From Lactobacillales bacterium (GTDB taxonomy: Bacteria > Bacillota > Bacilli > Lactobacillales > Vagococcaceae), in contig JAATEZ010000120.1 of the NCBI GenBank assembly GCA_015655485.1, positions 1 to 11,536 on the forward strand: a DNA stretch of 11,536 bases, given 5' to 3'. This document shows, piece after piece, positions 8,084 through 11,536 of this stretch. The notes under the pieces were generated by a model. The model did not search any database. It worked only from the letters and a program-made list of their open reading frames with translations, and was not told the origin of the DNA. How positions within the stretch are numbered: the stretch's first letter is position 1; every line of letters starts with the position of its first letter. The translations under genes were made by a program, and so were the position numbers.

Positions 8084-8245
8084 TTAAAATTCATTATAGA
8101 TAAAAGTTGATCCATTGGTGTGATTAAAATGATATAAATAAAGCAGTAAAAGCATTATCGCCAGGTAAAAAAAAGTTTTAGCAGCAAACTCCAGAACAAA
8201 TTTTGTATTTTCAGCAAAAAGTATTTTTTTGATTTTATCTGACAT
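8084..8245 (-). CDS. dltX: DltX, small membrane protein of the D-alanylation operon
   Basis: Encodes 53 residues beginning MSDKIKKILFAENTKFV, with a single membrane helix at about 24-42 (FAAKTFFYLAIMLLLLYLY) and the C-terminal end FIYNEF. A short protein with one helix and a conserved FIYxEF-type tail directly before dltA is the mark of DltX, which in Gram-positive bacteria acts with DltB and DltD in moving D-alanine onto teichoic acid. ATG 8245 follows AAAGGAG at good spacing. A longer in-frame reading from 8320 adds 25 residues with no ribosome binding site and is unlikely. It is the first gene of the dlt operon and is small enough to be missed by automatic annotation. Confidence 0.9.
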   Translation of the reverse strand: MSDKIKKILFAENTKFVLEFAAKTFFYLAIMLLLLYLYHFNHTNGSTFIYNEF

Positions 8246-8333
8246 AAATACAAACTCCTTTGATTTTTTGAGAGGCTCATAACAAAACAGCACAAACATT
8301 AAACTTTGGATAACTTTCATGGATCAGAATAAC

Positions 8334-8362
8334 AAAATATGACTAAGAATATATAAAGTAAA
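8334..8362 (-). promoter_or_regulatory. dltX: Candidate promoter of dltXABCD
   Basis: On the minus strand TTTACT (8362-8357) and TATTTT (8339-8334) are separated by 17 bases. This would start transcription near 8327 and give a leader of about 80 bases before dltX. An alternative pair, TTAAGA (8378-8373) and TATATA (8355-8350), also has a 17-base spacer, but its -35 lies inside the tandem repeat described below. Either fits; neither is proven. Confidence 0.4.
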
Positions 8363-8379
8363 TCTTAATTTTTCTTAAG
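8363..8379. promoter_or_regulatory. Tandem repeat TCTTAA-N4-TCTTAA, candidate response-regulator operator
   Basis: TCTTAAT (8363-8369) and TCTTAAG (8373-8379) repeat with a 10-base period, one helical turn, as expected for a head-to-tail dimer of an OmpR-family regulator. The pair sits between the divergent response-regulator gene and dltX, and abuts the -35 element of the candidate dlt promoter, the usual place for an activator. Read on the minus strand it gives TTAAG repeats, recalling the TTTAAG-N5-TTTAAG box of streptococcal CiaR. Binding by the neighbouring regulator is inference. Confidence 0.4.
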
Positions 8380-8403
8380 TCGCAGTATTTCATCTTTGAA
8401 ATT

Positions 8404-8416
8404 GATTATAGTAATC
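8404..8416 (+). promoter_or_regulatory. Dyad GATTA-TAG-TAATC with candidate -10 of the two-component operon
   Basis: A 13-base palindrome (GATTATAGTAATC) lies about 32 bases before the response-regulator start and contains TATAGT (8407-8412), a fair -10 sequence. No good -35 stands 16-18 bases upstream, so any promoter here may need an activator. Weak call. Confidence 0.22.
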
Positions 8417-8448
8417 ATGGAGTTTTATTTTTAATGGAGGAAAAGGAA

Positions 8449-9162
8449 ATGAAGACACAAACTACCCTTCTGATTGTAGATGATGATCCTGAAATCAGAC
8501 AAGTTATTCGGATTTTTCTCGAAGGAGACGGTTTTCAGATCGTGGAGGCTGAGAATGGAGACCAGGCATTACAGCTGTTGAGAACTGAAATAGAGCTTAT
8601 TATTTTAGATATTATGATGCCGGGCAAATCAGGCTTCGTTGTTTGCAGCGAGATGAGAAAGATCACTTCGGCCCCCATTCTTTTCTTGAGCGCCAAATCA
8701 GATGAATCTGACAAGGCTCTTGGTTTTTCGGCGGGCGGGGACGATTTTATTGTCAAACCATTCTCCTATACAGAGCTGCTGCTGCGTGTCAAAGCCTTGC
8801 TGAGAAGATACCAAAAGTATGGTTCGAAAGAGATCAGGTCTGCAGAAGAAGTCATTCAAATCAAAGATCTGAGTATCTCTACCCTGCTGAATAGTGTTAT
8901 AAAAAATGGTCATAGACTGGAGCTGACAGAATTAGAGTATCAGATCCTCTTACTTTTAGCGAAAACACCTAATAAAATTTTCACAATTGAAAACATTTAT
9001 GAGAGCATTTGGCAAGAACCTTATTATTATACTTCCAATAATACCGTTATGGTCCACATCCGCAATCTAAGAAAAAAACTGCAAGATGAGTCCGGCAAAA
9101 CAAACTACATTATCAATATTTGGGGAAGAGGATATAAAATTGACTACATCCAAAAAAATTAA
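8449..9162 (+). CDS. OmpR-family response regulator (VanR/DltR-like)
   Basis: DNA-binding response regulator of 237 residues. The receiver domain (about 5-120) shows the acidic pair Asp11-Asp13, phosphorylated Asp54 in LIILDIMMPG, Ser81 and Lys103 (IVKPF). The C-terminal winged helix (about 140-235) has TELEYQILLLL, a recognition-helix region SNNTVMVHIRNLRKKLQ and the wing INIWGRGYKI, all typical of OmpR/PhoB regulators and closest in style to VanR-like proteins. ATG 8449 follows GGAGG at 8 bases; the in-frame ATG at 8434 would overlap that site. It is transcribed away from dltX across a 200-base gap and overlaps the partner kinase, so control of dlt and of itself is plausible but unproven. 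Confidence 0.93.
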   Translation: MKTQTTLLIVDDDPEIRQVIRIFLEGDGFQIVEAENGDQALQLLRTEIELIILDIMMPGKSGFVVCSEMRKITSAPILFLSAKSDESDKALGFSAGGDDFIVKPFSYTELLLRVKALLRRYQKYGSKEIRSAEEVIQIKDLSISTLLNSVIKNGHRLELTELEYQILLLLAKTPNKIFTIENIYESIWQEPYYYTSNNTVMVHIRNLRKKLQDESGKTNYIINIWGRGYKIDYIQKN

Positions 9163-10489
9163 ACCAAAAATGAATTCATTGAATGTTAAATTGGCTCTTT
9201 TGGTCTTGTTTTGCTTCATTTTATCTCTATGCGTTTTTACCGGTGTCCATATGCTTACTGAGACCTTCATCGATTCTCATCTGCTTACTTCAAAAAAAAT
9301 GAAGATCACCCGTAAAAAAATTGCTGATAATTTACAAGCGTATGTAACTTCCAATAATTTATCTAAAGATGAAATAAATAAAATAAAAAAATGGACGAAC
9401 ACTCAAAAATATTTGACCATCACTATTTATGATAATGATCAGATTTTATTCTCTGAAAATAAAAAGGTAGATGAAAATATCAGCTATGATTTCCTGTCTG
9501 ATGAATATTTTTACTATGTAGGCACTTATCCCTTAGTCTTCTCTGATGGAAATACTGATTTAGAGATCATGACTTATTTCAACATCAAATACACTAACTA
9601 TTCAACTTATCTAAGTCTGGCTGTAGCCGGGATCTGCTTTTTCTTGCTTTTCTTGGCCGTTATTAAAAGAAAGACAAGGTATATCTCTAAATTAAAGGAT
9701 GAGATGGATAGCATTGGGGGCGGGATGCTTGATACAAAGGTCATGATCGAGGGAAACGACGAGCTGACGCAATTAGCTTCAAGTATTGATTTAATGCGGA
9801 TCGCCATCATCAAACAGCTGGAAGACATTGATCGGGCCAATCAATTCAATAAAAAAATAGTGACCGAATTATCTCACGATTTACGGACACCACTTACTTC
9901 TCTGATCGGTTATTTAGAAATTCTCAAGCTTCATAACGAACTTTCCTCTGAACAAGTAGAAAAATATTTAAAAATCAGTCTAAAGAAATCCTATCAAATA
10001 AAGAACATTTCTGCAGAAATATTCAACCGATTTTCTTTAGGCTCCGGAAAACAACTTGAATCAAGCGAGATACCCTTTACACTTGAAATTATAGATGGAA
10101 ATTTGTTAGTCTCTCAAATTATGGAAGATCTGATGTATGATTTAGAGATCCGGCATTTTAAAGTGATCGATAAGCAAACGGACGTTCCCTTCTATTTGAC
10201 CGTTAATATTGAGTCTTTACGCAGAATATTCGACAATTGTCTGTCAAACATTCTAAAATATGGTCAGCAAGATTTTCCTGTCTATCTCGAAAGCAAAATA
10301 AAAAAAGACCAGATCGTCATTACTCTTTCTAATACTATCCTGCCTTATGAACAACAAAATAAAGATCGAAACGGGATCGGGTTGCTCAGCTGCAGTTCTA
10401 ACGCTAAAAAAAACAAGGGGTCTTTTGCCTACAGAAGAGATCGCGATCATTTTTATGTCCTAATCAAATTTCCGCTCAATGATTTTTGA
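9140..10489 (+). CDS. Membrane sensor histidine kinase with HAMP domain (VanS/DltS-like)
   Basis: Sensor kinase of 449 residues, partner of the regulator just upstream. A helix at about 16-39, an outside domain of about 115 residues and a second helix at about 157-178 precede a HAMP segment (about 180-232). The H-box ELSHDLRTPLTSLIGYLEIL carries the phosphorylated His246. The ATPase domain shows an N-box (Asn366, Asn370) and NGIGL (411-415). The usual DxGxG box is replaced by SNTILPYEQQN and the ATP lid is very short, as in some VanS-like kinases. I chose TTG 9140 because GAGG lies 8 bases before it; it overlaps the regulator by 23 bases. ATG 9170 has no ribosome binding site, and ATG 9086 lies further inside the regulator gene. 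The signal sensed is unknown. Confidence 0.9.
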   Translation: MTTSKKIKPKMNSLNVKLALLVLFCFILSLCVFTGVHMLTETFIDSHLLTSKKMKITRKKIADNLQAYVTSNNLSKDEINKIKKWTNTQKYLTITIYDNDQILFSENKKVDENISYDFLSDEYFYYVGTYPLVFSDGNTDLEIMTYFNIKYTNYSTYLSLAVAGICFFLLFLAVIKRKTRYISKLKDEMDSIGGGMLDTKVMIEGNDELTQLASSIDLMRIAIIKQLEDIDRANQFNKKIVTELSHDLRTPLTSLIGYLEILKLHNELSSEQVEKYLKISLKKSYQIKNISAEIFNRFSLGSGKQLESSEIPFTLEIIDGNLLVSQIMEDLMYDLEIRHFKVIDKQTDVPFYLTVNIESLRRIFDNCLSNILKYGQQDFPVYLESKIKKDQIVITLSNTILPYEQQNKDRNGIGLLSCSSNAKKNKGSFAYRRDRDHFYVLIKFPLNDF

Positions 10490-10524
10490 TTGATCTCATA
10501 TTTTATGCCTCTCACTCAAAGAAT

Positions 10525-10567
10525 TTTAAAAAAAGCGGCGTGTTCGATGAGCATTTCAAATACCGCT
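10525..10567 (-). terminator. Terminator downstream of uvrC
   Basis: On the minus strand AGCGG (10567-10563) pairs with CCGCT (10538-10534). The inner TTTG/CGAA pairs strengthen the stem across an internal loop, and a seven-base T run overlaps the stem end. It begins 6 bases after the uvrC stop. On the plus strand, which the kinase transcript would enter, the hairpin is followed by GATTCTTT, a poor T tract, so it serves mainly uvrC. Confidence 0.65.
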
Positions 10568-10573
10568 GATTCT

Positions 10574-11536
10574 TTAGCTATTTTTGGTATCGTCACGATG
10601 GACTCGTTGATAAACATTTTCTGCCACTTTCTGAGGCAGCCCGGATGCTTGCAATTCTAATAAAGTCGCTTGCTGAATATTTTTAAGTGATTTGAATTCT
10701 TTTAAAAGAGCCTGCTTTCTTTTCGGGCCTAAACCTTCGATCGAATCTAACTGAGAAGAAAAACTGTTTTTACTTCTCAATTGGCGGTGGAAAGTGATCG
10801 CAAAGCGATGGACCTCATCTTGAATCCGCTGCAATAAAAAAAATTCCGCCGAATTTCTTTTTAAAGGGATCACCTGCAGCTCTGGTCCAAAAAGCAGTTC
10901 ACTCGTTTTATGTTTGTCATTCTTAGCCAGTCCGGCAATAGGAATATCCAATCCCAATTGGTTTTCTAAGACTTCTTTTGCAGCATCTACCTGACCTTTC
11001 CCACCATCAATCACGATCAAATCGGGAAAAGGCAGATTCTCTTTGATCACTTTAGCGTAACGGCGATAGATCACTTCGCGCATCGAAGCATAATCATCCG
11101 GTCCAACGACGGTTTTTATTTTATATTTACGATATTCATTTCTGGCCGGCTTGCCATTTAAGAAAACTACCATGGCCGAGACTGGATTTGTCCCCATCGT
11201 GTTCGAATTATCAAAGGCTTCGATTCTTAACGGGATAGGGATGTTCATAGCATTTCCCAACTTTTCAACTGCACCGATCGTGCGTTCTTCCCGCCGCTCC
11301 AATAAATCAAATTTCTCATGCAAAGCCACAAAGGCATTTTTATTCGCCAATTCGACTAACTTCTTCTTTTTCCCCCGACGCGGAGTCAGAACCTTTGCCT
11401 CCACCAAAGCCGCTACACTTTCACTATCGACTTCTTCAGGAATAAAGATTTCTTTTGGTACAAAATGTTGGTTTTCTTGATAAAATTGACCTATAAAAGT
11501 CAAAAAATCTGCCTCGGCTTCGTTATAAAAAGGAAA
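10574..11536 (-). CDS. uvrC: Excinuclease ABC subunit C, C-terminal part (partial)
   Basis: The reading frame is open from the right window edge to the TAA at 10574, giving about 320 residues, a little over half of a normal UvrC (about 600); the N-terminal GIY-YIG nuclease lies outside. Visible are DFLTFIGQFYQ of the middle region, the RNase H-like endonuclease core with IEAFDNSN and DLIVIDGGKGQ carrying the catalytic acidic residues, the HRFAITFHR motif, and a C-terminal helix-hairpin-helix pair (SIEGLGPKRKQALLKEF, then ELQASGLPQKVAENVY). UvrC makes both cuts around a DNA lesion in nucleotide excision repair with UvrA and UvrB. The gene is convergent with the histidine kinase, 84 bases away, and has no evident link to the dlt genes. 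A TTG at 11503 is internal, not the start. Confidence 0.96.
   Translation of the reverse strand, partial: FPFYNEAEADFLTFIGQFYQENQHFVPKEIFIPEEVDSESVAALVEAKVLTPRRGKKKKLVELANKNAFVALHEKFDLLERREERTIGAVEKLGNAMNIPIPLRIEAFDNSNTMGTNPVSAMVVFLNGKPARNEYRKYKIKTVVGPDDYASMREVIYRRYAKVIKENLPFPDLIVIDGGKGQVDAAKEVLENQLGLDIPIAGLAKNDKHKTSELLFGPELQVIPLKRNSAEFFLLQRIQDEVHRFAITFHRQLRSKNSFSSQLDSIEGLGPKRKQALLKEFKSLKNIQQATLLELQASGLPQKVAENVYQRVHRDDTKNS

Noticed and set aside
6559..8115. Longer 518-residue form of DltA
   Set aside because: Would overlap the end of dltX and translate through a clear ribosome binding site; ATG 8067 fits the family length.
8084..8320. Longer 78-residue form of DltX
   Set aside because: The extra 25 residues have no ribosome binding site and are unlike DltX; ATG 8245 has AAAGGAG in place.
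1..11536. CRISPR arrays, insertion sequences, tRNA/rRNA genes, phage genes, riboswitches
   Set aside because: I looked for repeat-spacer patterns, transposase motifs, terminal inverted repeats and tRNA-like arms and saw none that hold up.

Overview
This is a low-GC, AT-rich Firmicute chromosome segment. Strong AGGAGG-type ribosome binding sites, tight ATGA gene overlaps and a dltXABCD cluster point to the Lactobacillales, most likely Enterococcaceae. The genus is my inference from gene content and protein style; no search was possible.

Layout from left to right: (1) The N-terminal part of an RpiR/MurR-family regulator runs off the left edge (minus strand). (2) About 400 bases without a convincing gene hold a candidate terminator and a 12-bp inverted repeat. 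(3) A two-gene ABC exporter operon lies on the minus strand: an ATPase with a DUF4162-like tail, then an ABC-2 permease of the NatAB/YhaQP type. (4) About 960 bases hold no intact gene. They contain possible minus-strand remnants of a decayed gene, a striking 43-nt hairpin, and the dlt terminator. (5) A complete dltX-dltA-dltB-dltC-dltD operon on the minus strand makes the machinery that adds D-alanine to teichoic acids. (6) A two-component system (OmpR-family regulator and HAMP histidine kinase, VanR/VanS- or DltR/DltS-like) is transcribed divergently from dltX. (7) The C-terminal half of uvrC lies on the minus strand, convergent with the kinase and running off the right edge.

How the genes work together: DltA activates D-alanine and loads it onto the carrier DltC. 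DltB and DltD, with the small membrane protein DltX, pass it across the membrane to lipoteichoic or wall teichoic acid, which lowers the negative charge of the cell surface and protects against cationic peptides. The divergent two-component system shares a roughly 200-bp intergenic region with dltX. A 10-bp-spaced tandem repeat (TCTTAA-N4-TCTTAA) lies directly upstream of a candidate dlt promoter, so local control of dlt by this system is the most interesting working hypothesis here. I found no clearly new system: every intact gene belongs to a known family. The points worth a second look are the divergent control region, the easily missed dltX, the gene-poor block at 2.9-3.8 kb and its hairpin.
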